Under the pieces are notes generated by a model that did not search any database, was not told the origin of the DNA, and saw only the letters and a list, made by a program, of their open reading frames with translations. Of a stretch of DNA of 64,000 bases, positions 16,411 through 25,126 are shown piece by piece; position 1 is the stretch's first letter, and every line of letters starts with the position of its first letter. Origin of the DNA: Pedobacter chitinilyticus (GTDB lineage Bacteria; Bacteroidota; Bacteroidia; Sphingobacteriales; Sphingobacteriaceae); NCBI RefSeq assembly GCF_003313385.1, contig NZ_QMHN01000005.1, positions 34,643 to 98,642 on the forward strand, in the 5' to 3' direction. The position numbers and the translations under genes were made by a program.

Positions 16411-18870
16411 ATGAAAAGAATTTTTCTATCATTTCTCCTAATTTTTATTGCCGTCTTAAGCTTTGCGCAATCAGGCGCTAACATTAAAGTTGACGAGCTT
16501 TCTGATGCCCAGATTTTGCAAATCGTAAAACAAGCAGAAGCAATGGGCTATACCACAGAAGCCCAGCTTGAGCAAGCTGCAGCTGCCAAAGGCATTAAAA
16601 AGGAAGAGATGGTCAAATTTAAGGCCAGGGTAGAAAAATTAAAAAAGCAAGGAGCGGGCTCACAAACTACAGACAAACCCTCTAGTGGCACAGGCAGGGA
16701 ATACAGTGAGACTACTGATGGCGGTGCGATCAATAATGAAAAAAAAGAAGATGACGGAGAAATTCAGTCTAAGATATTTGGATCTGATTTGTTCAGAAAT
16801 GGAAATATCACTTTTGAACCAAATTTAAGAATAGCAACACCCAAAAGTTATATTATTGGACCTGATGACAAGTTGATTATTGACTTAACAGGCGATAATG
16901 AGCGTACCTACAATCTTCAGGTTAGCCCAGAAGGAGTAATTAATTTAGAATATGTTGGAAGAATTTCCGTAGGTGGGCTAAGTATTGATCAAGCAGCTTC
17001 TAAAATTAAGTCGACAATGGCCAAAACCTATCCAGCTTTACGGAGTGGTAGAACTTCAGTCGCGGTAAATTTAGGTAATATTAGAAGTATTCAAGTGACG
17101 ATCACGGGACAGGTGGTAAAAGCTGGAACCTACACTTTGCCATCTTTAGCAAATGTCTATCGTGCTTTGTATATGTCTGGAGGTCCTTCTCAAAATGGTA
17201 CTTTTAGAAATATACAAGTCATCAGAAATAATAAAATTGTTGCTAATGTTGATGTTTATGATTTCCTTTTAAGAGGTATTCAGCAAGGCAATATTCGCTT
17301 ACAAGATCAGGATGTGATTAATATTCCAGCTTACGATAAACGCGTAGAGATTTCTGGAGAAGTAAAAGATGCAGCGATCTTTGAGGTAAAAAATAATGAG
17401 ACTTTGCAAGATGTGATCAATTTTGCAAAAGGTTTTACGGCAGATGCTTACACCGCAAAGATAAAATCATTTCAAAATACAGATAGAGAAAGACGAATTA
17501 GTGATATTTCAGAATCGCAATACAATACTTATCAACCCAAAAATGGCGATAAATTTATCGTAGAGGCTATTTTGGAGCGTTTTGAGAATAGGGTTGAAAT
17601 TATAGGGGCTGTGTTTAGACCAGGAGTTTATTCTTTAGACAATGGGCTAACACTTAAAGGTCTAATTCAAAAAGCAGATGGGATTACTGAGGATGCTTTC
17701 CTAAATCGAGGTTACATTAATCGTTTAAATCCAGATAAAACACAATATATTGTTTCATTTGATGTCGCCAAAATTTTATCTGGAGAAGAAAAGGATATTC
17801 CTTTAACTCGAGAAGATAAAGTGACGATCAGTTCTATTTTTGATTTAAGAGAAGAATATACCGTAACCATACAGGGTGAAGTGAGAGCTCCAGGAACTTT
17901 TGAATATTCGCAGAACCTCAAATTAGAAGATATTATTCAAATGGCCGGGGGCTTAAAAGAAGGGGCTACGCCAAACCGAATAGAAGTTTCGAGGAGAATA
18001 AAAAATTCAGATCCTACTTCAACTTCTTCTAAGACAGCAGATTTATTTGTAGTAAACATTGATGAAAATCTGAGGGTTGTAGGCGATAAGTTCGAGATCA
18101 AGCCTTTCGATATTATTTCGGTAAGAAATTCCGAAGGTTACTCCGTTCAAAAGCAGGTGAAAATTGAAGGCGAGGTACTTTATCCTGGTATGTACACCAT
18201 TACAAGCAAAGACTATCGGATATCAGACCTCATCAAAAGAGCAGGAGGTTTAACTTCTTTTGCCTATGCAGAAGGTGCGTCTTTAAAAAGACCTGGTGCT
18301 GAAAAGATAAATCCTGCAGATAAGAATGCTATCAATAATAAAGACGAAGAAGATAAGAAATTCGCCAATTTAGAAAGACTTCAAGAAAAAGATGCAAAAG
18401 ATACTGGTGCAGTTAAAAAAGTAAAAGAAGAATTAGTTCAGTCTGACCTGGTGGGAATTAACTTAGAAAAAATATTAAAGAAGCCTTTGTCAAGGCAGGA
18501 TTTAATTTTGGAAGAAGGGGATGTTGTACGTGTGCCTAAACAGCTTCAAACCGTAAAGGTTACCGGTGAAGTATTAAATCCGAATAGCATCGTTTATGTG
18601 CCTGGTAAAAGCTTTAAGCAATATATTAATGGGGCAGGTGGGTTTACGAATTCAGCTTTGAAAAATAGAGCCTATATCAAATACGCGAATGGCTCAGCAG
18701 AGGCGGCAAAAAAATTCTTGTTTTTTAATAACTATCCTAAAGTTAGACCGGGAGCAGAAATTTTTGTGCCTGTAAAAGCTGAACGTGAAAAAATGAGTGC
18801 ACAAGCTTGGGTAGGAATTGGTACAGGGGTAGCTTCATTAGCAGCCATTATTGTCAGCTTGTTTAGATAA
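16411..18870 (+). CDS. Wza-like SLBB-domain polysaccharide export protein
   Basis: 819 residues. Signal peptide 1-20 (ending SFAQ) without a lipobox cysteine; a charged helical linker; the polysaccharide export domain (YIIGPDDKLIIDLTGDN, about 145-230); then several SLBB repeats recognisable by ITGQVVKAGTYTLPS, ISGEVKDAAIFEV, IIGAVFRPGVYSL, IQGEVRAPGTFEY, IEGEVLYPGMYTI and VTGEVLNPNSIVY; and a C-terminal hydrophobic helix at about 797-817. E. coli Wza has about 380 residues and two SLBB-type repeats; long multi-SLBB forms are usual in Bacteroidota. It should form the outer-membrane exit channel of the Wzy-dependent pathway. It follows gmd by 35 bp. Confidence 0.93.
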   Translation: MKRIFLSFLLIFIAVLSFAQSGANIKVDELSDAQILQIVKQAEAMGYTTEAQLEQAAAAKGIKKEEMVKFKARVEKLKKQGAGSQTTDKPSSGTGREYSETTDGGAINNEKKEDDGEIQSKIFGSDLFRNGNITFEPNLRIATPKSYIIGPDDKLIIDLTGDNERTYNLQVSPEGVINLEYVGRISVGGLSIDQAASKIKSTMAKTYPALRSGRTSVAVNLGNIRSIQVTITGQVVKAGTYTLPSLANVYRALYMSGGPSQNGTFRNIQVIRNNKIVANVDVYDFLLRGIQQGNIRLQDQDVINIPAYDKRVEISGEVKDAAIFEVKNNETLQDVINFAKGFTADAYTAKIKSFQNTDRERRISDISESQYNTYQPKNGDKFIVEAILERFENRVEIIGAVFRPGVYSLDNGLTLKGLIQKADGITEDAFLNRGYINRLNPDKTQYIVSFDVAKILSGEEKDIPLTREDKVTISSIFDLREEYTVTIQGEVRAPGTFEYSQNLKLEDIIQMAGGLKEGATPNRIEVSRRIKNSDPTSTSSKTADLFVVNIDENLRVVGDKFEIKPFDIISVRNSEGYSVQKQVKIEGEVLYPGMYTITSKDYRISDLIKRAGGLTSFAYAEGASLKRPGAEKINPADKNAINNKDEEDKKFANLERLQEKDAKDTGAVKKVKEELVQSDLVGINLEKILKKPLSRQDLILEEGDVVRVPKQLQTVKVTGEVLNPNSIVYVPGKSFKQYINGAGGFTNSALKNRAYIKYANGSAEAAKKFLFFNNYPKVRPGAEIFVPVKAEREKMSAQAWVGIGTGVASLAAIIVSLFR

Positions 18871-18906
18871 GAACCCTTTTAAGCATTCTTTGGCCACAAA
18901 ATCACA

Positions 18907-20175
18907 ATGAACAATTATAACATTGCCATTATAGGACTTGGATATGTGGGATTACCCTTGGCTATTGAATTTGCAAAGAAATACAAGGTTGTAGGCTTTG
19001 ATATCAATGAAGAGAGAGTTAAAGAACTAAACAAAAGCGACGATAGGACCAAAGAAGCTAATTTGGTGGATTTGGAGGAAGTTTTGTTAAAAGGAGGACT
19101 TTCTTTTTCTTCTAATGTTAACGATTTAAAGAAATGTAATATTTACATTGTAACTGTACCTACGCCAATTAATCAATTTAAGGCTCCTGATCTTGGACCC
19201 TTGCTAAGTGCTTCTAAAATGTTAGCGGAGGTAATAAGTAGGGGAGACATCGTTATCTATGAATCTACCGTTTACCCTGGCTGTACGGAAGAAGATTGTG
19301 TGCCTATATTAGAGCAGTTTTCAGGGTTAACTTATAACAAAGATTTCTTTTGTGGCTACTCTCCCGAAAGGATAAATCCAGGGGATAAAGTAAATACGCT
19401 GACTAAAATTAAAAAAGTAACTTCGGGTTCAACTCCCGAAATTGCAGAAATAGTAGATCAATTGTACGGGAGTATTATTACTGCTGGAACACACAAGGCG
19501 CCAAGTTTAAAAGTTGCGGAGGCATCAAAAGCAATTGAAAATGCCCAAAGAGATGTTAACATTTCCTTTGTAAATGAATTGGCCCTAATTTTCGATAGAA
19601 TTGGCATCGATACCACAGACGTTATTGAAGCTGCAGGGACCAAATGGAATTTTTTAAAATATAAGCCTGGGTTAGTTGGAGGGCACTGTATTGGTGTCGA
19701 TCCATATTATTTGGCACATAAAGCCGAGTCGCTTGGTTATCACCCCGAAGTAATTCTTTCTGGAAGAAGAGTGAATGATAATATGGGGATGTTTGTGGCT
19801 AATAAGATGATCAAGTTGATGATTCATAAAGGTCATAAAGTCCAAGGCGCACGAGCGCTAATCTTGGGGGTCACTTTCAAAGAGAACTGTACCGATATCA
19901 GAAATTCGAGAGTCATAGATATTTTCACAGAATTAAAACAATTTGGTTTGGAAGTTGATGTTTATGACCCACATGCAGATGCTTCAGAAGTAAAAAGTGA
20001 ATATCAAATTGATCTGATTCCCAAGATTGATAAACGATATGATGCCATAGTGCTAGCGGTAAGTCACCAAGAATTTTTAAATCTCAACTTTTCCAAATTA
20101 AGGAAAGATGAACAATCAGTAATTTTTGATACCAAAGCGTTTCTAGATAGAAATATCATCGATGCTAGACTTTAA
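18907..20175 (+). CDS. UDP-HexNAc 6-dehydrogenase (WbpO/TviB/WbpA type)
   Basis: 422 residues. Rossmann start IAIIGLGYVGLPLAIEF, STVYPGCTE, the hinge EASKAIENAQRDVNI and the catalytic cysteine in GLVGGHCIGVDPYYL (Cys261). Members oxidise C6 of a UDP-N-acetylhexosamine twice to the uronic acid with two NAD+. The next three genes (WbpE, WbpD, WbpB types) all act on UDP-GlcNAcA or its derivatives, so UDP-GlcNAc is the likely substrate here. Overall similarity by eye is to WbpO/TviB-type enzymes, some of which use UDP-GalNAc, so specificity is open. It overlaps the next gene by 14 bp. Confidence 0.92.
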   Translation: MNNYNIAIIGLGYVGLPLAIEFAKKYKVVGFDINEERVKELNKSDDRTKEANLVDLEEVLLKGGLSFSSNVNDLKKCNIYIVTVPTPINQFKAPDLGPLLSASKMLAEVISRGDIVIYESTVYPGCTEEDCVPILEQFSGLTYNKDFFCGYSPERINPGDKVNTLTKIKKVTSGSTPEIAEIVDQLYGSIITAGTHKAPSLKVAEASKAIENAQRDVNISFVNELALIFDRIGIDTTDVIEAAGTKWNFLKYKPGLVGGHCIGVDPYYLAHKAESLGYHPEVILSGRRVNDNMGMFVANKMIKLMIHKGHKVQGARALILGVTFKENCTDIRNSRVIDIFTELKQFGLEVDVYDPHADASEVKSEYQIDLIPKIDKRYDAIVLAVSHQEFLNLNFSKLRKDEQSVIFDTKAFLDRNIIDARL

Positions 20176-21292
20176 ATTGAAAATTCCTTTCTTTGAGGCA
20201 AAGGCAGCCTATCATCATCGGCGAGAATTCATTGATGAAGCTATTCAAAAAGTGCTATCAAATGGTAATTATATCAATGGCCCTGAAGTTTCTGAATTTG
20301 CCTCAAACCTGGCTACATATCTAAATGTTGAGCAGGTAATTCCTTGCGGTAACGGCACAGATGCTTTGTGCTTAGCCCTGATGGCATTAGATTTAAATCC
20401 AGGTGACGAAGTCATGATACCCTCTTTCAATTTTATAGCAGCGGCTGAAGCCGTAGCGCTATTAGGCTTTAAACCTGTTTTTGTTGAGGTGAAGGAGGAT
20501 AGCTTTAATGTTGACTGTGCTAGTCTAGAGAAGAATATGACCAAAAGAACAAAGGCTATTATCGTAGTGCATTTGTTTGGTCTGTCTTCACAAATGGAGC
20601 AGGTATTGGCAATTGCAAGGAGAAATAACTTATTTGTGATCGAAGATGTCGCCCAATCTTTAGGGGGAAGTTATAACGGTCAAAAATTAGGCACATTAGG
20701 GCACATTGGATGTACTTCGTTTTTCCCTACTAAAAACTTGGCTTGCTTTGGTGATGGTGGCGCTGTATTCACCAATGATTTGGGCTTGGCGAAGAAAATC
20801 AAAATGCTTGCCAATCATGGACAGCAAAAAAAGTACGATCATGTTTACATTGGGCTAAACTCTAGATTGGATACCATTCAGGCAGCAGTTTTAAATGTTC
20901 AATTGCCATGGTTAGACGAATTGATCGAAAATCGCAGGAAAATTGCAGTATATTATTTGCAAAATCTAAAAGGAATAGCTAGTATTTCACTGCCACAAGT
21001 TGATGATAATCATACTTATAATCAATTTTGTATTCTGTTTAAGGATAAGGAAATGAGAGATGGTCTCAAAAAATTTTTGGCTGAAAATGGTGTAGATACA
21101 ATGGTTTACTATCCCCTACCAACTCATTTGCAGTTAGCTTTTGCTAAAAGCGGATATAAATTGGGAGATTTGCCCGTATCCGAAAGACTTTGTGATCAAA
21201 TATTGGCGCTACCAATTTATCCAGGGCTTAGTACTGAAAATCAGTCACTTATTGTTAGTCTCATTACAAGTTTCACCAATGAAACTAAATAA
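20162..21292 (+). CDS. wbpE: WbpE-type UDP-3-keto-sugar aminotransferase (DegT/DnrJ/EryC1 family)
   Basis: 376 residues. PLP-binding features: CGNGTDALCLAL, MIPSFNFIAAAEAV, IEDVAQSLGG and FFPTKNLACFGDGG with the Schiff-base lysine at 191. WbpE transfers an amino group from glutamate to C3 of UDP-2-acetamido-3-keto-glucuronic acid. Its position between a UDP-HexNAc dehydrogenase and WbpD/WbpB-like genes, with 14-bp overlaps on both sides, supports this role over the many other DegT functions. The C-terminal region ERLCDQILALPIYPGLS is usual for the family. Confidence 0.88.
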   Translation: MLDFKLKIPFFEAKAAYHHRREFIDEAIQKVLSNGNYINGPEVSEFASNLATYLNVEQVIPCGNGTDALCLALMALDLNPGDEVMIPSFNFIAAAEAVALLGFKPVFVEVKEDSFNVDCASLEKNMTKRTKAIIVVHLFGLSSQMEQVLAIARRNNLFVIEDVAQSLGGSYNGQKLGTLGHIGCTSFFPTKNLACFGDGGAVFTNDLGLAKKIKMLANHGQQKKYDHVYIGLNSRLDTIQAAVLNVQLPWLDELIENRRKIAVYYLQNLKGIASISLPQVDDNHTYNQFCILFKDKEMRDGLKKFLAENGVDTMVYYPLPTHLQLAFAKSGYKLGDLPVSERLCDQILALPIYPGLSTENQSLIVSLITSFTNETK

Positions 21293-21881
21293 TTATTTTG
21301 CACATGAAACAGCAGTCATTGATGAGGGGGCAATCATAGGCTTTGGAACTAAGATTTGGCATTTTTGCCATGTGATGAACAGCGCAAAGATTGGTCAGGG
21401 CTGTATCTTAGGGCAAAATGTAATGGTGGCAAGCAACGTTGAAATTGGAGATAGCGTGAAGATCCAAAACAACGTATCCGTATATGAGGGTGTAACGATA
21501 GAAGACGATGTTTTTATTGGACCGTCAGTGGTATTCACGAATATTAAAAATCCTAGAAGTTTTATCAATCGTAAAGCCGAATTTAAAGCAACGATAATAA
21601 AAAAGGGCGCATCAATAGGCGCTAATGCAACTATTCTTTGCGGAAATATCATAGGGAAATATGCCTTAATTGGAGCAGGAACCGTTGTTACCAAAGATGT
21701 GAAAGCATACTCTTTGGTCGTCGGTAATCCGATGAAGCATATAGGCTGGGTAAGTGAGTTTGGGTGTAGTCTAAATTTTAATATCAGCGACACAGCCAAA
21801 TGCTCAGAAAGTGGACAACTTTATAGATTATTGAATAATCAAGTCTTTAACTTAGGAGATAATAGCTTAAATGAAGGTTAA
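21279..21881 (+). CDS. wbpD: WbpD-type sugar N-acetyltransferase (left-handed beta-helix)
   Basis: 200 residues from the ATG at 21279. A longer frame from 21141 lies wholly inside the previous gene and is not used. Hexapeptide repeats dominate: DEGAIIGFGTKIWHF, AKIGQGCILGQNVMVASNVEIGD would be one stretch, then VTIEDDVFIGPSVVFT and KGASIGANATILCGNIIGK. The Trp-His and the NxKNPR region match acetyltransferases that modify the C3 amino group of UDP-GlcNAc(3N)A using acetyl-CoA. It overlaps wbpE by 14 bp and wbpB by 11 bp, so the three genes are translationally coupled. Confidence 0.88.
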   Translation: MKLNNYFAHETAVIDEGAIIGFGTKIWHFCHVMNSAKIGQGCILGQNVMVASNVEIGDSVKIQNNVSVYEGVTIEDDVFIGPSVVFTNIKNPRSFINRKAEFKATIIKKGASIGANATILCGNIIGKYALIGAGTVVTKDVKAYSLVVGNPMKHIGWVSEFGCSLNFNISDTAKCSESGQLYRLLNNQVFNLGDNSLNEG

Positions 21882-22911
21882 ATTTGCCATATTGGGCTGC
21901 GGACATATCGGTAAAAAGCACGCTGAGCTCGTAGCTCAGCACCCCGATGCAGAGCTAGTGGCAATGATTGATCCTGCTTACGAACAGTTAGAGATACTTG
22001 GTAGCAATGTTAACCACTTTCAAAGTTTAGATGATTTCTTCAAACAAAAAATAGAAGTTGATGTTATCAACATTTGCACGCCTAATGGATTGCATGCTGA
22101 GCAAGCTATTCAATGTTTAAACCAAGGTCATCACGTAGTTATCGAAAAGCCAATAGCCTTAAAAATAGACGATGCCAATGCGATTTTAGCAGCTGCAGAT
22201 AGAAATCGTAAACATGTTTTCCCAGTGGTGCAGAACAGATACTCTTCAACAGTTAAATGGCTGAAAGAATTGGTTGAGAATAGTTCTTTAGGAACTATTT
22301 ATATGCTTCAATTAAATTGCTTTTGGAATAGAGATGAACATTATTACCACAAAGGAAGTTGGCACGGTACACTAGCTTTAGATGGAGGCCCCTTATATAC
22401 TCAGTTTTCCCATTTTATAGATGTTCTAAATTGGATCTTTGGTCCAATGACTAACATCAACTCCAAATTTTATAACTTCAACCATCAAAATAATACCGAG
22501 TTTGAAGACAGTGGCCTAATCACTTTTGAAATTAATGGTGCTGCAGGAACAATTTCGTATTCCACTTCAGTTTTTCAAAGTAATTTTGAAAGCAGCATTA
22601 CAGTTGTCGCCGAAAACGGAACGGTGAAAATTGGGGGACAGTATATGAATAGCTTGGAGTATTGTCAAATCGGTGGTGTTGATAGACCTATCTTAGAAGA
22701 AAGCGCTATTGGAAACGACTATGGTACCTACAAAGGTTCTGCTTTTAATCATCAACAGGTAATTAACAATGTGGTCGATGTACTCAATGATTTGGAAAAG
22801 CCTTATGTGTCACTAGGGGGAGGTATCCAAGTAGTTGAAAGCATCTCCCAGATCTATAAGCATAGGAATGTCGAAAAAATTATACTAGAAAAAGAAAAAC
22901 ATCTAGTTTAG
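21871..22911 (+). CDS. wbpB: WbpB-type Gfo/Idh/MocA oxidoreductase
   Basis: 346 residues. NAD-binding FAILGCGHIGKKHAELV, the family EKP motif in VVIEKPIALKIDDAN, and YHKGSWHGTLALDGGPLYTQ with the substrate-binding region. WbpB oxidises C3 of UDP-GlcNAcA to the 3-keto form that WbpE then aminates; in Pseudomonas the two enzymes recycle NADH with 2-oxoglutarate. Together the four genes 18907-22911 should yield UDP-2,3-diacetamido-2,3-dideoxyglucuronic acid. I do not see a WbpI-like C2 epimerase in the window, so the gluco form rather than the manno form is predicted. Confidence 0.88.
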   Translation: MKVKFAILGCGHIGKKHAELVAQHPDAELVAMIDPAYEQLEILGSNVNHFQSLDDFFKQKIEVDVINICTPNGLHAEQAIQCLNQGHHVVIEKPIALKIDDANAILAAADRNRKHVFPVVQNRYSSTVKWLKELVENSSLGTIYMLQLNCFWNRDEHYYHKGSWHGTLALDGGPLYTQFSHFIDVLNWIFGPMTNINSKFYNFNHQNNTEFEDSGLITFEINGAAGTISYSTSVFQSNFESSITVVAENGTVKIGGQYMNSLEYCQIGGVDRPILEESAIGNDYGTYKGSAFNHQQVINNVVDVLNDLEKPYVSLGGGIQVVESISQIYKHRNVEKIILEKEKHLV

Positions 22912-22925
22912 TATTTATTTAGCAA

Positions 22926-24029
22926 ATGGCAAACGAAGTTGAAAAAAGTAAATTAGTACAAGAAGATGAGATTTCTTTGAAAGAACTCATTCTGAAAATT
23001 AGGGAATGGTGGCAATATCTTTGGAGTAAAAAGTGGATCATCATTGCCGCGGGACTTATCGGTGGTTTATTGGGTTTAGGCTACGCTGTTATCAAAAAAC
23101 CTATTTATACAGCTACGACTACTTTTGTTTTAGAGAGTGGTGAGAAAAGTGGCGGCTTGGGTAGTTTGGCGGGCTTGGCGTCCATGGCTGGAGTAGATTT
23201 AGGCGGTGGTGGCGGTGGTATTTTCCAAGGAGAAAATATTATAGAGTTATATAAATCTAGAACCATGTTGGAGAAGACTTTGCTAAGCGGAGTGGATAGT
23301 ATATCTCAACAGCCTTTGATTGAAAGATATCTAGAATTCAGTGGAATGCGTAAAAATTGGAAAGACAAACCTGAATTACAAAGTTTACAGTTCACAGTTG
23401 GTGAAGTATTAAGCCATATGAAAGAAGCACAACATCGTCGTTTAAAAGATAGTATAGTTAGCAAAATTGTAGAAGATTTGAACAAAACTAGCCTAGCGAT
23501 AACCAAACCTGATAAGAAGTTAAGTATCATTAAAGTTAATGTCAACTCAAAGGATGAAATTTTTGCTAAACGTTTCAACGAGGAGTTGGTAGATAATGTC
23601 AACGAATTCTATATCCAAACTAAAACAAAAAAATCCCTGGATAATGTAAACATACTCCAGCATAAAACAGATTCAGTACGGGCAGTAATGAATGGTGCTA
23701 TTTACAGTGCAGTAGCTGTAGCAGACGCCACTCCAAATGCAAATCCGACAAGACAAGTACAGCGTGTAGCTCCAATTCAGCGAGCACAGTTTTCTGCTGA
23801 GACGAATAAAGCGATTTTAGGAGAAATGGTAAAAAACTTAGAAATGAGTAAAATGGCTTTACTTAAAGAAACCCCCTTGATACAAGTAGTTGATGAGCCG
23901 GTTTATCCGTTGGATAAGCACAATCTCGGGAAAATAAATGCATTTATTATTGGCAGTTTTATATTAGCTATATTAGCAATTATCGTTGTTGTGATAAAGA
24001 AGGTTTTATTTTCTATTATTAATCTTTAA
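22926..24029 (+). CDS. Wzz-family chain-length determinant, no kinase domain
   Basis: 367 residues. It has an N-terminal cytoplasmic stretch (SLKELILKIREWWQYLW) and two membrane helices, about 38-58 (WIIIAAGLIGGLLGLGYAV) and about 338-360. A long periplasmic coiled-coil region lies between, with a glycine-rich segment (LAGLASMAGVDLGGGGGG). This is Wzz/PCP topology, which sets polymer length together with Wzy. No Walker motifs or Tyr cluster follow, so it is not a Wzc-type BY-kinase, and no Wzb phosphatase is nearby. The gene comes 14 bp after wbpB and 10 bp before the next aminotransferase. Confidence 0.88.
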   Translation: MANEVEKSKLVQEDEISLKELILKIREWWQYLWSKKWIIIAAGLIGGLLGLGYAVIKKPIYTATTTFVLESGEKSGGLGSLAGLASMAGVDLGGGGGGIFQGENIIELYKSRTMLEKTLLSGVDSISQQPLIERYLEFSGMRKNWKDKPELQSLQFTVGEVLSHMKEAQHRRLKDSIVSKIVEDLNKTSLAITKPDKKLSIIKVNVNSKDEIFAKRFNEELVDNVNEFYIQTKTKKSLDNVNILQHKTDSVRAVMNGAIYSAVAVADATPNANPTRQVQRVAPIQRAQFSAETNKAILGEMVKNLEMSKMALLKETPLIQVVDEPVYPLDKHNLGKINAFIIGSFILAILAIIVVVIKKVLFSIINL

Positions 24030-24039
24030 TTATAAAACA

Positions 24040-25125
24040 ATGATACCAGTTACAAAGCCATTTTTACCAGCTAAAGAGGTATATCAAAAATATTTAGATG
24101 GTATTTGGCATCGTAGATGGCTGACAAATATGGGGCCACTAGCAAGCGAATTAGAACTTAAATTAAAAGTACATTTAAATGTTAAACATTTATTATTTGT
24201 AACCAACGGTACCATTGCTTTACAAATGGCAATTAAAGCCCTTAATTTAAGTGGAGAGATTATTACAACACCTTTTTCGTTCATAGCAACTACAAGTTGT
24301 ATTGTGTGGGAGAATTGTAAACCAGTATTTGTAGATATTGATGAGCATTCATTAAATATTGATCCAAATAAAATTGAGCAAGCCATTACTGACAAAACAA
24401 CTGCTATTTTGGCAACCCATGTATATGGAAATCCCTGCGATGTAATAGCCTTACAAAAAATAGCCGATAAGCATAACTTAAAGATTATTTACGATGGAGC
24501 ACATGCTTTTGGAGTAGAGGTAAATGGAAAATCGATATTTGAATATGGAGATATTTCCACATGTAGTTTACACGCAACAAAACTTTACCACTCTATTGAA
24601 GGTGGATTAATCTTTACAAAAGAAGCTGATCTATTAAAAAAAATGGCTTATATCAGAAATTTTGGATTTGATGGGCCAGAGGCTTTTAGTGAACTAGGAA
24701 TAAATGGTAAAAATTCTGAGTTTCATGCAGCTATGGGGTTAGCTAATCTAGAAATGATAACACAAATCCACGAGAATAGGAAAAAGTTGTGTGAGCGTTA
24801 TGACGAAAAGCTAAAAAACTTTAAGGCAATTAAACCTTTATGGAGGCATGACGCTTCTCAAAATTATGCATATTACCCAGTCGTGGTAGAAAGTGAAGCT
24901 TTACTTCATAAAAGTATAGAAACTCTCACTGCACATGAAATATTTGTTCGTAGATATTTTTATCCTTCGTTAGCTAGTGTGCTACCCTATCTAAAACCAG
25001 TTGAAATGCCTGTTACGGATAGCATTGCCTCTAGAGTTATGTGTCTTCCTCTTTATGAGGATTTGACTGTTGAGGAAGTTGATTTGATTTGTAGATTAAT
25101 ATTAAGAAACCAAAATAATAGTTAA
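24040..25125 (+). CDS. DegT/DnrJ/EryC1-family sugar aminotransferase
   Basis: 361 residues. PLP motifs: VTNGTIALQMAIKAL, YDGAHAFGVEV and CSLHATKLYHSIEGG with the internal aldimine lysine at 181. The HATKxxHxIEGG form resembles the group making 4-amino-4,6-dideoxyhexoses such as VioA, rather than the WbpE form (FFPTKNLACFGDGG) found 4 kb upstream, so the two enzymes likely have different keto-sugar substrates. It opens the very AT-rich part of the locus and is followed after 1 bp by the ATP-grasp gene. The substrate could be a dTDP- or UDP-4-keto sugar; no dedicated dTDP-sugar genes are in the window. Confidence 0.87.
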   Translation: MIPVTKPFLPAKEVYQKYLDGIWHRRWLTNMGPLASELELKLKVHLNVKHLLFVTNGTIALQMAIKALNLSGEIITTPFSFIATTSCIVWENCKPVFVDIDEHSLNIDPNKIEQAITDKTTAILATHVYGNPCDVIALQKIADKHNLKIIYDGAHAFGVEVNGKSIFEYGDISTCSLHATKLYHSIEGGLIFTKEADLLKKMAYIRNFGFDGPEAFSELGINGKNSEFHAAMGLANLEMITQIHENRKKLCERYDEKLKNFKAIKPLWRHDASQNYAYYPVVVESEALLHKSIETLTAHEIFVRRYFYPSLASVLPYLKPVEMPVTDSIASRVMCLPLYEDLTVEEVDLICRLILRNQNNS

Positions 25126-25126
25126 A

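Noticed and set aside
21141..21278. Extended start of the WbpD-like gene
   Set aside because: The extra 46 residues lie out of frame in wbpE and look unrelated to acetyltransferases.
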